Origin: Acidimicrobiaceae bacterium
GTDB lineage: Bacteria > Actinomycetota > Acidimicrobiia > Acidimicrobiales > RAAP-2
Assembly (NCBI GenBank): GCA_003138855.1
Contig: PLHF01000153.1
Location: 47,031 to 101,160 of the forward strand
DNA: 54,130 bases
Direction of reading: 5' to 3'
Positions 35,493 to 43,645 of this stretch are shown piece by piece; positions within the stretch are counted from its first letter, which is position 1; the number at the start of each line of letters is the position of its first letter. The position numbers and the translations under genes were made by a program. The notes under the pieces are model-generated. The model worked only from the letters and a program-made list of their open reading frames with translations. It ran no database searches and had not been told where the DNA came from.

Positions 35493-37001
35493 ATGCCTGG
35501 ACCCACGGAACATGACCTGTTGACGCCGCAAACGGAGCAACGGCCATTCTCTACCCAAGATGAGAGCAGCCTCATCTCCATCAGGTTCGGCGACTACCGC
35601 CTATCTCAAATCTGGATCTTCTCGATTCTGATGTTTCTTCTGGCACTCGCCGGTTGGTGGGTTTCGAATTCCTACTTTGGGAACTCCTCTGCCAAGTTCT
35701 CCCTCGGATTCTGGACTCCTAATGACAGGCCAGGATGGCTTCCCTTGTCTTCCCATTACGCACCTCTCATCGGAACCCATTACTTCGGGGACTTCTTCCA
35801 ACTCTTCTACCTCATGAAGAGCCATGTTCCCTACACCGGGCATATCTTTCACACGAGTCTGAATCCAGGTTACTTCCTGCCAGCATATCTTACCTCCTGG
35901 CTACCATATCCCTTGGCCGGATATGCCTACTTGGTCCTACTCGCAGCTTGCTGGTTATTGCCAGCGGCAGTAATCGCCAAGAGAAGCTCTCTGCTCGCCG
36001 TTCTCTATCTAACAGCAACTACCCTGACAGTCCCGGGCCTGATGGCGCTGGATTTGGGCCAGCCTCAAGTGTTCGTTTATGTCCTGGCCATTTTCTCACT
36101 ATATTACATTGATACACGACCCGGAGTATCCGCCGTCAGCCTCGGTGTTGCCATTGCCATCAAGCCGTATATGGCCCTATTCCTCCTTATCTACCTTTGC
36201 CGCCGCGACTACCGATCCGCTCTGCGCGCAGCACTCATTGGAGTGGTCATCAACCTGGCCATGGCCATCGCCCTAGTCGGCACTTCCGCAATGAGCTTGC
36301 ATTTCTGGACTCAGATCTATCACGGAATTGTCAGTTACGGATCTGGGGGGAATCTCCAAATTTGGAGCGGTGGAGCATTTCTTCGAAACAACTCATCTCT
36401 GTATGGTTTTGCTCTGACCCTGGCCGCAGCGCGGATACCGGGGCTCTCGCCAACGATGCACGTCATCGCTAACCACTACAACCTAGTGACCGGTGCAGCA
36501 TTGGTGGTCACTTTGGGATGGTTCATCTGGAGACGGAATCGACTCTCTACCGAAATGCAGTGGGTCTATCTTGCAATCGTCGTGCTGCTCATTCCCAGTT
36601 TCTCCCTCGGCTATGCCTGGCTTCTCCTGCTGGTTCCCTTGGCGTCCAGAGCAATGACACAGCCCCAAAAGGAAGACGATCATCTACCGAACAGTCAACG
36701 ACCTTCAATTCTCACAGGAGCGTTTCCGTTTATCGTCATGCTCGCAGTCGCCATTTACCCATTCAACATCGCCGGCACGGCATTCCGAGTGGCAGAGTTT
36801 GGGCCAAACGGCAACACACTCGCAACGCCGATCTGCCTGTTGATCCTCTTGGTTACCATATGGGTACGACCCAGGCGTGCAGTACATGGACTGAACAATG
36901 ATCCCGGACCGATCCGCAGAGTTTTGCAATTTCCCGTATTCTTGGCTCCGTTGGCTCAGATTAGCGTGGCACTACTGTGCTTCTCCCTCTCTTACCGATG
37001 A
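35493..37001 (+). CDS. GT87-like multi-pass membrane glycosyltransferase (DUF2029 type)
   Basis: 502 residues from ATG 35493. About 45 cytoplasmic residues precede the first helix (IFSILMFLLALAGWWV). About ten further hydrophobic segments follow. Signature pieces of the DUF2029/GT87 kind are GQPQVFVYVLAIFSLYY and the following GVAIAIKPYMALFLLIYLCR, where the KP motif sits at a helix end, as in polyprenyl-phosphate mannosyltransferases of actinomycetes. The coding sequence is visibly richer in A and T than its neighbours to the left, especially in third codon positions. It likely transfers a sugar from a lipid carrier to a growing glycan outside the membrane. A HAD phosphatase gene follows 12 bases later. 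Confidence 0.7.
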   Translation: MPGPTEHDLLTPQTEQRPFSTQDESSLISIRFGDYRLSQIWIFSILMFLLALAGWWVSNSYFGNSSAKFSLGFWTPNDRPGWLPLSSHYAPLIGTHYFGDFFQLFYLMKSHVPYTGHIFHTSLNPGYFLPAYLTSWLPYPLAGYAYLVLLAACWLLPAAVIAKRSSLLAVLYLTATTLTVPGLMALDLGQPQVFVYVLAIFSLYYIDTRPGVSAVSLGVAIAIKPYMALFLLIYLCRRDYRSALRAALIGVVINLAMAIALVGTSAMSLHFWTQIYHGIVSYGSGGNLQIWSGGAFLRNNSSLYGFALTLAAARIPGLSPTMHVIANHYNLVTGAALVVTLGWFIWRRNRLSTEMQWVYLAIVVLLIPSFSLGYAWLLLLVPLASRAMTQPQKEDDHLPNSQRPSILTGAFPFIVMLAVAIYPFNIAGTAFRVAEFGPNGNTLATPICLLILLVTIWVRPRRAVHGLNNDPGPIRRVLQFPVFLAPLAQISVALLCFSLSYR

Positions 37002-37013
37002 TCCCCTGAATCG

Positions 37014-37694
37014 ATGAACCCACGACAATCAACGCGAGCAATCTTCTTCGACCTGGACGGTACCCTGATTGACTCCTTTCCAGGTATCGCCAGCGCCTAT
37101 CGTGTGGTATTCGACGCCTTGAACCTGGACGCCATGACAGATGAGGACATTCGTCAGTTTATCGGTCCTCCGATTCAAGAAGTCCTTCGTAGGCATTTCG
37201 GGTTGCGCGACCAAGGGTTGAGCAGAGGTATCCAGATCTTTCGGGACCACTACGGAACTAAGGGTCTGTTTGAATTTTCCAAGTATGCAGGCATAGATGA
37301 CATGCTGCTGGACCTGACACTCGAAGGATATGAACTCTATATTGCGACGAGTAAGCTACGAACTATGGCTACGCAGATTTTGGAACACGCAGGGTGGATC
37401 CACCTATTTCGTCGTGTCGGAGGAGCGGAATTGGACGGCTCTCGCTTCCTCAAAGAGGACGTCATCGGATGGCTTGTCGCCGACATTCCAGTCAGCACCG
37501 ACATCGTGGCCATGGTTGGGGACCGAGCTGCCGACATCAGCGGTGGCCACGCTTCGGGACTGGCAAGCATCGGTGTCGAATGGGGATACGGAAGCAAACA
37601 GGAGCTGGTCGATGCGGGGGCAATGCTCATGATCAGCTCGCCGAGTGAGCTGGTCGCTGCCGTCGATGCGCTAAGATCAAACGGCCGGCCCTAG
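37014..37694 (+). CDS. HAD-family phosphatase (phosphoglycolate-phosphatase-like)
   Basis: 226 residues, normal for the PGP/Gph subgroup. Motif I is IFFDLDGTLIDS with both Asp residues, so unlike the large HAD proteins at 15-19 kb this is a canonical phosphatase. A helical cap (residues 20-85) follows, then motif II in IATSK and motif IV VGDRAADISGGHASG. Substrate could be a sugar phosphate or a lipid-carrier intermediate; phosphoglycolate is only the family name. It starts 12 bases after the GT87-like gene and shares its base composition, which suggests they arrived together. A duplicated 11-base word surrounds its stop codon. Confidence 0.85.
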   Translation: MNPRQSTRAIFFDLDGTLIDSFPGIASAYRVVFDALNLDAMTDEDIRQFIGPPIQEVLRRHFGLRDQGLSRGIQIFRDHYGTKGLFEFSKYAGIDDMLLDLTLEGYELYIATSKLRTMATQILEHAGWIHLFRRVGGAELDGSRFLKEDVIGWLVADIPVSTDIVAMVGDRAADISGGHASGLASIGVEWGYGSKQELVDAGAMLMISSPSELVAAVDALRSNGRP

Positions 37695-37718
37695 ACAAGA
37701 TCAGCCAGCCCTAGACAA
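37688..37718. repeat. Short direct repeat at a stop codon
   Basis: GCCCTAGACAA occurs at 37688-37698 and again at 37708-37718, a 20-base period. The first copy contains the TAG stop of the HAD phosphatase gene. It looks like a small tandem duplication in the spacer. Confidence 0.5.
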
Positions 37719-38177
37719 AGAGTTGGTTCCGACCGATAGCTCGGTGATACCTCTGCGGCGACCTAGATGGGAGTACCGAACGAGCACCCAGGTGGTCAGA
37801 CGGGACGGCTGCTCAGGTGTTCCCTTTCCGGAACCATCCACCACCAGTGACTAGGATTCCGATGCACATGGCACGCAGCGTTCCACCCACCCCATCGGCC
37901 GATTCGAACGCTATGGGATGTAGCGACCACCAGGCAGTGACCCATCCAGGGCCCGTGTACTTCGAGACCGAACGCTGTGGCCGACTTGGTCCGCGCTTCG
38001 CACGCCGCTTCGCTCCTGTCCTTTGCTATCGGCCATCGACTAGCGCGATTCGTTGCGCCTGCTGCCTTCCACGGGCGGCGATCCATCGCCACTCGTTTGC
38101 CGATCGCCCTTCTGAGCAACCGAACAATCGACGCTGTCAGCCCAGCATTGTTTCGATCCTGACATGCCTACCGTAAG
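37695..38177. other. Gene-poor spacer
   Basis: 483 bases between the HAD phosphatase and the double methyltransferase genes. Open frames on both strands (for example 37817-38176 plus, 37796-38119 minus) lack ribosome-binding sites, overlap one another and give no recognisable product. Besides the 11-base repeat I see no promoter or hairpin that I could defend. It may contain the promoter of the methyltransferase gene. Confidence 0.45.
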
Positions 38178-40139
38178 ATGCCGTCCGCGACTGTCACTGC
38201 TGCATTATTCGTCGATGTAGAGTGTCCAATTTGCGGCAGCACAGCCCAGGTGATCAGTTACGGAATTGTTGCACCATTTCTGACGGAGCTGTTCAATCTT
38301 CCAGTAGGCTATACAAGTCGATACTGCCAATGTGATTCGTGCAATTTAGTCTTCTTTGATTTGCGCTATGAGGATGACCAGATGTCACTACTTTATAGCA
38401 ACTATCGAAGTGATGACTACCTCGATTTACGGCGACAGTGGGAGCCCTGGTACTCCCGGAAGGTCAACGATGCCTACTCGACGCAAACTGAGTCGGTGGA
38501 TGATCGGCGCAAATTCATGATGCATGTCCTCGAGAGGGCTGGAATCCCAGAGCACCTCCACATCGCAGTGGACTTTGGTGGCGACCAAGGACAATTCTTC
38601 CCCGACGTGCCGATCGATCACCGCTTGGTATGCGATGTCTCGGATCGCTCGCTACCGGCTGGTGTCGAGCACATATCGTCGCTCGGAGAATTGGGTGATG
38701 AAAAGGCAGACCTTGTCATCATCGCTCAGGTGCTCGAGCACCTTCCCAATCCCGTCAGCCCGCTGAAGGACATCCGAAATGCGATGGCGGATGATGGAAG
38801 GCTCTATGTAGAAGTCCCACTGGACCGCTTTGGGGTGCGGCGTTCGCAAACGAGCTACCGCTACCAGCGATACCTCCAGCGATTGGTGCGGCATAGGCTT
38901 TCGTTCATCGCACTCGACTTCGCAAGCGGAGTCAGTCGGCAATTTCTTTCGACAATTCCCTGGTTCGGTGTCGTGAAGCAGTCCGAACATATCAACTACT
39001 TCTCTGAACAGTCGCTTCATTCGTTGCTCCAAAGGACCGGATTCACCATCGTTGCTGAGCACGCTGACCGTTCGGCGAAAGTCGGTGGCTTGCGAGTTGG
39101 TCGCTACGGCGTCGTAGCGAAACTGAATCCGTCCTCGAGGGAGTCGGGGTTCCAGCCCGGGATGGCGTCTCTGCCGTCAGCGCCGTCCGACGTGGCGCGT
39201 CATGTGCACGAGGACATCCACACCGGATCTCGGCAGCCTGCGGCGACGAAAGGCACGGCTTCTCGCCGCAAAGGGCCGTTGGCGGGCCGGAGGGCCTCCA
39301 TCGAGGCCAGAAGGACCAATGCTGGCTTCAAGAACAGGCCAACCTGGCGGATCAAACTCTCCGATCGGGCCCGCGATTCCGTTGGAGCGACCATCCATGG
39401 GGTGCGCAAACTCGTGAACCCCAACCTTCGGGGCCACCCGGAGCATGCCACGCTGATCTCGAATGCCACCTACAGTCCATGGCTGGTCGATTCCGAGTTT
39501 CGCAGCGTGTTAGCCAGGGTGGCGGGCCAAACGCTGATGGACGAGATGCGGCTGTATGAGATCTGGCAATTGGCCGGTCAAGTTGGTTACCTCTCGGGCG
39601 ATGCGATTGAGATCGGATGCTGGCAGGGAGGCACTGGATGCATGATGAGTATTCGTATTGCCCAAATGGCCCCGACTGCCACCGTCTTCCTGTGTGACAC
39701 GTTCAGTGGAGTTGTGAAGGCTGGACCCCGTGATCTTATCTATCGCGGGGGCGAGCACGCAGATGCCAGCCAACATCTGGTGGAGGGGCTGGCGAACCAG
39801 CTGGGTTTGCAGCAGGTGCAAGTGTTGGCCGGCATGTTCCCGGAGGAAACCGGAAAGCTTCTGGATGGTCGGATGTTCAAGTTTGCCCATATTGACGTGG
39901 ACGTCTACCGAAGCGCGAAAGACAGCTTTGAATGGCTGTTGCCCCGGCTGGTCGACGGTGCCATCGTCGTCTTCGACGACTATGGATTTGCGTCCACCGA
40001 CGGCATCCGAAACTTCATCGACGAACTGCAGGGACGTCCCGAAGTTGCCATCATGCGAAATCTCAATGGACAGGCGACCCTTGTCAAGCGTGCGACGCCA
40101 AGCGGGACCTCGGCCGCCCCATCGGCATCCCAGTCGTAG
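38178..40139 (+). CDS. Fusion of two SAM-dependent methyltransferases (Zn-binding class I plus TylF-like)
   Basis: 653 residues from ATG 38178; no good ribosome-binding site is visible. Residues 1-60 carry CPIC (C16, C19) and YCQCDSC (C50, C52, C55), a zinc-binding head as in sugar C-methyltransferase-type enzymes. Residues 125-310 are a class I fold with VDFGGDQGQFF as a degenerate SAM loop and IIAQVLEHLPNP. A basic, low-complexity linker (315-400) follows. Residues 430-640 are a TylF/macrocin O-methyltransferase-like domain: IEIGCWQGGTG, FLCDTFSGV, HIDVDVYRSAKDSFEWL and VVFDDYG, the last two holding the metal Asp residues. It would methylate a sugar twice, or C- and O-methylate one. The 5' half is A/T-richer than the 3' half, with the change in the linker. 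Confidence 0.75.
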   Translation: MPSATVTAALFVDVECPICGSTAQVISYGIVAPFLTELFNLPVGYTSRYCQCDSCNLVFFDLRYEDDQMSLLYSNYRSDDYLDLRRQWEPWYSRKVNDAYSTQTESVDDRRKFMMHVLERAGIPEHLHIAVDFGGDQGQFFPDVPIDHRLVCDVSDRSLPAGVEHISSLGELGDEKADLVIIAQVLEHLPNPVSPLKDIRNAMADDGRLYVEVPLDRFGVRRSQTSYRYQRYLQRLVRHRLSFIALDFASGVSRQFLSTIPWFGVVKQSEHINYFSEQSLHSLLQRTGFTIVAEHADRSAKVGGLRVGRYGVVAKLNPSSRESGFQPGMASLPSAPSDVARHVHEDIHTGSRQPAATKGTASRRKGPLAGRRASIEARRTNAGFKNRPTWRIKLSDRARDSVGATIHGVRKLVNPNLRGHPEHATLISNATYSPWLVDSEFRSVLARVAGQTLMDEMRLYEIWQLAGQVGYLSGDAIEIGCWQGGTGCMMSIRIAQMAPTATVFLCDTFSGVVKAGPRDLIYRGGEHADASQHLVEGLANQLGLQQVQVLAGMFPEETGKLLDGRMFKFAHIDVDVYRSAKDSFEWLLPRLVDGAIVVFDDYGFASTDGIRNFIDELQGRPEVAIMRNLNGQATLVKRATPSGTSAAPSASQS

Positions 40140-40236
40140 TCTTTGCCACCGTGCTGTTCCAACCGCTCACGGGCACGCCAAAATGAACGGGGCAGAAAGC
40201 CTCGATCTCGATCTCCGATCGCCGCCAAGGTCATCC

Positions 40237-40278
40237 TCCTCCTGGGTGACCGTTTGCTCCTCCTGGGTGGCAGTTTGC
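40237..40278. repeat. Imperfect 21-base tandem duplication
   Basis: TCCTCCTGGGTGACCGTTTGC at 40237-40257 is followed directly by TCCTCCTGGGTGGCAGTTTGC at 40258-40278 (2 mismatches). It lies in the non-coding gap (40140-40413) before the GT2 gene, so it affects spacing only. Confidence 0.6.
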
Positions 40279-40413
40279 CTGGGATACCCGACAACACGTC
40301 CCCACCAGCGGTACGATTCACTACAGTGGTGCTCTGCAGTCTCCTAGGTTGCTCTCGTGGGCCGAGCGGAGCGTCGCTGTCTCGGCGAAGGATTTGGCGG
40401 AGTTAGGTTGCCC

Positions 40414-41523
40414 GTGCGCAAAAAGATCTCGGTAGTGACATCGGCGTACAACGAGGGCGAGTGCATCGATGAATTGGCACGCCGGCTGACAGTAGTGTTC
40501 GACCAGCTGGCCGACTACAACTTCGAGGCCATCATCGTCGAGAATGGATCCGAGGACGACACGTTCGAGCGGTTGGAGGCGATTCGCCAGCGTGATCCCC
40601 GCTTCAAGGTCATTCAGTTAGCGCGAAATTTCCGCATGGACGGCGGGATTACGGCAGGCCTGTCAGCGGCAAACGGTGATGCGGTCGTGCTCATGACTGC
40701 GGATCTGCAAGATCCACCTGAGATGATCCCGAAGTTCGTGACCCAGTGGGAGGCCGGATACGAGAACGTATACGGCATCGTGACGGCACGCAAGGGCACC
40801 GGCATCATCCGCAGGATGAATTCCCGGCTCTTCTACTGGATCATCGGCAAGTTGACGGGACACCTGATCCCTGCGAACGCCAGCGACTTCCGACTGCTCG
40901 ATCGCCGGGTCTACGAGCAAGTCCGCAGCATGGACGAGCGAAATCGCTTTGTCCGCGGCCTGGTGGCGTGGGTTGGGTTCCGATCGATCGGAGTGGAACA
41001 CGAGCGAGAGGAGCGGTTCGCGGGGACGTCAAAGGCGCACTCGATTCAAGTACTGCAACTTGCCATCAAGGCCGTCTTCGCCCATTCACAGATACCCCTG
41101 GTGATGATCCCCCTGGTCGGAGTCGGCCTCTTCGTTGTGTCCCTCCTCACCTTGACGGGCCTGGCAATCGACTGGCTCACCCGCGGAGTACCATTCCCTG
41201 GATTTGGGACAATTGTGGCTTTGATGGTCATGCTCTTCGGAATCCTCTTCTGCCTATTGGGTATCGTCAGCATCTACATCGGGTTGATCTACGAGGAAGT
41301 GAAGGGGCGGCCCAACTTCGTCATCCGTCAGACTCTTGGCTTCAGCGGATCCTCTCAACGTCCCTTTTCGGACGATGTTGTCTCGAACGGCAACCTGACG
41401 GGCAGAGAGCCAGTTCCAAAGCAATCGATCGGTCATCTCGCGATCGACCCGGAACATTCCGAGCCACCACCCAGCGTCGCGCCGTCAGATGGCAGTCCTG
41501 CTTCAACCTCCACCGGTTCGTAA
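40414..41523 (+). CDS. GT2 polyprenyl-phosphate glycosyltransferase (GtrB/ArnC/DPM1-like)
   Basis: 369 residues from GTG 40414; TTG 40408, two codons earlier, is equally possible because GGAGTTAGG precedes both. The GT-A domain reads KKISVVTSAYNEGE, IIVENGSEDDT, NFRMDGGITAGLSAANGDAVV and MTADLQDPPEMIP with the DLQDPP motif of GtrB and ArnC enzymes. NASDFRLLDRRVYEQV follows. Two membrane helices come at about 220-245 and 260-290, then a soluble Pro/Ser-rich tail. It should load a sugar from a nucleotide onto undecaprenyl phosphate. The next gene, a DMT-like transporter, begins 2 bases after the stop, which suggests the pair makes and flips the lipid-linked sugar. Confidence 0.85.
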   Translation: MRKKISVVTSAYNEGECIDELARRLTVVFDQLADYNFEAIIVENGSEDDTFERLEAIRQRDPRFKVIQLARNFRMDGGITAGLSAANGDAVVLMTADLQDPPEMIPKFVTQWEAGYENVYGIVTARKGTGIIRRMNSRLFYWIIGKLTGHLIPANASDFRLLDRRVYEQVRSMDERNRFVRGLVAWVGFRSIGVEHEREERFAGTSKAHSIQVLQLAIKAVFAHSQIPLVMIPLVGVGLFVVSLLTLTGLAIDWLTRGVPFPGFGTIVALMVMLFGILFCLLGIVSIYIGLIYEEVKGRPNFVIRQTLGFSGSSQRPFSDDVVSNGNLTGREPVPKQSIGHLAIDPEHSEPPPSVAPSDGSPASTSTGS

Positions 41524-41525
41524 CC

Positions 41526-42515
41526 ATGGCCGCAGGGATTGTCTTCAGTCTGCTTGCCGCCATCGTGCTCAACAGTGGGAACATCGTGCAAAAGCATGCC
41601 GTCGCACTGATGCCGGAGGTTTCGGCTCGACGCAGTGGGCACCTGCTTCGAACGCTCGTGTCCTCCCGGACGTGGCTGGCGGGTTTCACCCTTTGCCTCA
41701 TCGGCGTCGCACTGGAGGTCATGGCGTTCGCTCTGGCTCCCATTCCAGTAGTCCAGTCGATCTTCAATGCGGGGATTGTCCTACTAGTTGTGTTCTCGCG
41801 TTTGAGACTGGGAGAGCGCATGCAACGGATCGAGTGGATTGGACTCTCCATTGTCGTCGCGTCAGTGATCTCGATTTCGGCCTCATTGAGTGCGACGACC
41901 AACTTGGTTGGTCTTTCCGGCTCCGGAATGCGCGTTCTCGTGGCGGCCATTCCGACGTTCGTCGTAGCAGTTCTCGTCGTTGGGGCGATCCGCACGGGCC
42001 GAGGCGGAACGGGCTTCCTCTACGGCACCGCCGCAGGGCTTCTCTATGGTGCAGCAGCACTCGGAACCAAGGGAGCCTCCACCCTGGTGGTGCGCCACGG
42101 TCTGGTTGCCAGTGTGCCGAGCATCCTGACATCGGTATATCCCTATGTGTTCCTGGTCTTCTCCGTATTGGGAATGATCGTGTATCAGACAGGCCTCCAA
42201 CGTTTTCGCATCGCAGTGATGGGATCGATGTCCGATGTCGTGTGCAGCACGTATCTCGTTGCGGTCGGCATGATCGTCTTTGGTGAGCCTCTTCCAAAGG
42301 ATCCGATGACACTGGCTCTTCGCTTGGGTGGGTTCGCAGGGGTCCTCCTGGGGTCCGTTCTCGTCGCCGGCGGAGGACGCAAGGAGAGCGAAGTCGCCAT
42401 GCCTCCGATCGACTCTGACCTGGGCCTCGGTTCGGTGCTCATTGCCGAAGTCGACTCGCTTACCGGTCACTCGATCGATGACATGGTCAGTGGTGCCAAG
42501 TCTGACCGACACTAG
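41526..42515 (+). CDS. DMT/EamA-like multi-helix membrane protein, possible lipid-sugar flippase
   Basis: 329 residues from ATG 41526. About nine or ten hydrophobic segments, beginning AAGIVFSLLAAIVLNSGNIV and including MAFALAPIPVVQSIFNAGIVLLVVF as two half motifs (ALAPIPVVQ and FNAGIVLL). The sequence shape fits the drug/metabolite transporter superfamily, which includes the small flippase subunits ArnE/ArnF. The position, 2 bases after a GtrB-like GT2, makes a flippase for that enzyme's product the simplest idea. No charged signature proves it. The C-terminal 40 residues are soluble. The next gene (rfbG) begins 4 bases after the stop. Confidence 0.65.
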   Translation: MAAGIVFSLLAAIVLNSGNIVQKHAVALMPEVSARRSGHLLRTLVSSRTWLAGFTLCLIGVALEVMAFALAPIPVVQSIFNAGIVLLVVFSRLRLGERMQRIEWIGLSIVVASVISISASLSATTNLVGLSGSGMRVLVAAIPTFVVAVLVVGAIRTGRGGTGFLYGTAAGLLYGAAALGTKGASTLVVRHGLVASVPSILTSVYPYVFLVFSVLGMIVYQTGLQRFRIAVMGSMSDVVCSTYLVAVGMIVFGEPLPKDPMTLALRLGGFAGVLLGSVLVAGGGRKESEVAMPPIDSDLGLGSVLIAEVDSLTGHSIDDMVSGAKSDRH

Positions 42516-42519
42516 TGAA

Positions 42520-43641
42520 ATGGCTGACAACATGCTCAATGAATTGAGCTCCTTCGAAGGGCAGTCCGTCCTCGTCACCGGGCACACTGGGTTCAAGGGA
42601 TCGTGGTTGGCACTCTGGCTCCACCGACTCGGTGCCCATGTGACGGGCTATGCCCTCGAGCCACCAAGCGATACCAACCACTTCGAAGCATCGAACCTCG
42701 CCGATCTACTCGTTGAAGACTTGAGGGGCGATATCCGCGACGCCCACCTGATGGCCGATGTGGTTCGCCGCTGCGCCCCTGATGTCGTCTTCCACCTGGC
42801 AGCGCAGCCGATCGTGCGGACGAGCCTGGTGGACCCGAGGGAGACCTTCGACATCAACGTGATCGGCACCGCATCGGTCCTGGACGCGGTACGGCTTGCC
42901 GATCGCCCGTGCGCGGTGGTGGTCGCCACCAGCGACAAGTGCTACCGCAATAACGGGCAGGTCTGGGGGTTTCGCGAGAACGATCCCCTGGGTGGCCACG
43001 ACCCCTACAGCGCCAGCAAGGCAGGGACGGAGCTAGTGGTTGACGCCTACCGGTCGTCGTTCTTCCCTGTGGATCGGATTGCCGAACACGGCGTCCGCCT
43101 GGCGTCGGTGCGAGCCGGGAACGTGATCGGTGGCGGGGACTGGGCGGAGGACCGGCTCGTCCCCGACGCGGTCCGTGCCCTGTCCGCAGGTGCAGACCTC
43201 ATCGTCCGGAACCCGGGCTCGACACGGCCGTGGCAACACGTCCTGGAACCGCTGTCGGGATACCTCGCCCTCGCGGAGCGGCTCCTTCGCGACGAGCACC
43301 CGGCCACGTGGGTCGGAGCCTGGAATTTCGGCCCCTTCACCAACGATGAGGCAACGGTCGCCGACCTCGCCACCGCCCTGATCGACGCCTGGGGCTCCGG
43401 CCGTTGGACCGTTCCACCAGGTTCCTCCTCCGATGTGGAGGCCAAGACGTTGCGGATCGCCATCGACAAGGCCATCTCGACGCTGGGCTGGCAACCGCGG
43501 TGGCACCTCGGGGAGGCGGTCCGTCGGACGGTCGACTGGTACCGGCACTACTACCGGGACCCCACGAGGGCCATGAGGGAGCACAGCCTCAACGACATCG
43601 AGGCCTACGAGACGGCCAACCGGCGACCTGACCCGACCTAA
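42520..43641 (+). CDS. rfbG: CDP-glucose 4,6-dehydratase
   Basis: 373 residues from ATG 42520 (ATG 42532 is an alternative); the family is about 360. It turns CDP-glucose into CDP-4-keto-6-deoxyglucose, the substrate of RfbH. VLVTGHTGFKGSWLALWL gives the NAD loop with the FKGSW wording typical of RfbG. FHLAAQPIVRTSL, ATSDKCYRN and DPYSASKAGTE (YxxxK) hold the catalytic residues, and NVIGGGDWAEDRLVPD and RPWQHVLEPLSGYL are RfbG-specific. It lies in an operon after the DMT-like gene, 8 kb from rfbH and 13 kb from rfbF. Base composition is high GC, as in the right half of the window. Confidence 0.94.
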   Translation: MADNMLNELSSFEGQSVLVTGHTGFKGSWLALWLHRLGAHVTGYALEPPSDTNHFEASNLADLLVEDLRGDIRDAHLMADVVRRCAPDVVFHLAAQPIVRTSLVDPRETFDINVIGTASVLDAVRLADRPCAVVVATSDKCYRNNGQVWGFRENDPLGGHDPYSASKAGTELVVDAYRSSFFPVDRIAEHGVRLASVRAGNVIGGGDWAEDRLVPDAVRALSAGADLIVRNPGSTRPWQHVLEPLSGYLALAERLLRDEHPATWVGAWNFGPFTNDEATVADLATALIDAWGSGRWTVPPGSSSDVEAKTLRIAIDKAISTLGWQPRWHLGEAVRRTVDWYRHYYRDPTRAMREHSLNDIEAYETANRRPDPT

Positions 43642-43645
43642 CCCC

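Noticed and set aside
37796-38176. Overlapping small open frames in the spacer
   Set aside because: Both strands open, no ribosome-binding sites, no recognisable family.
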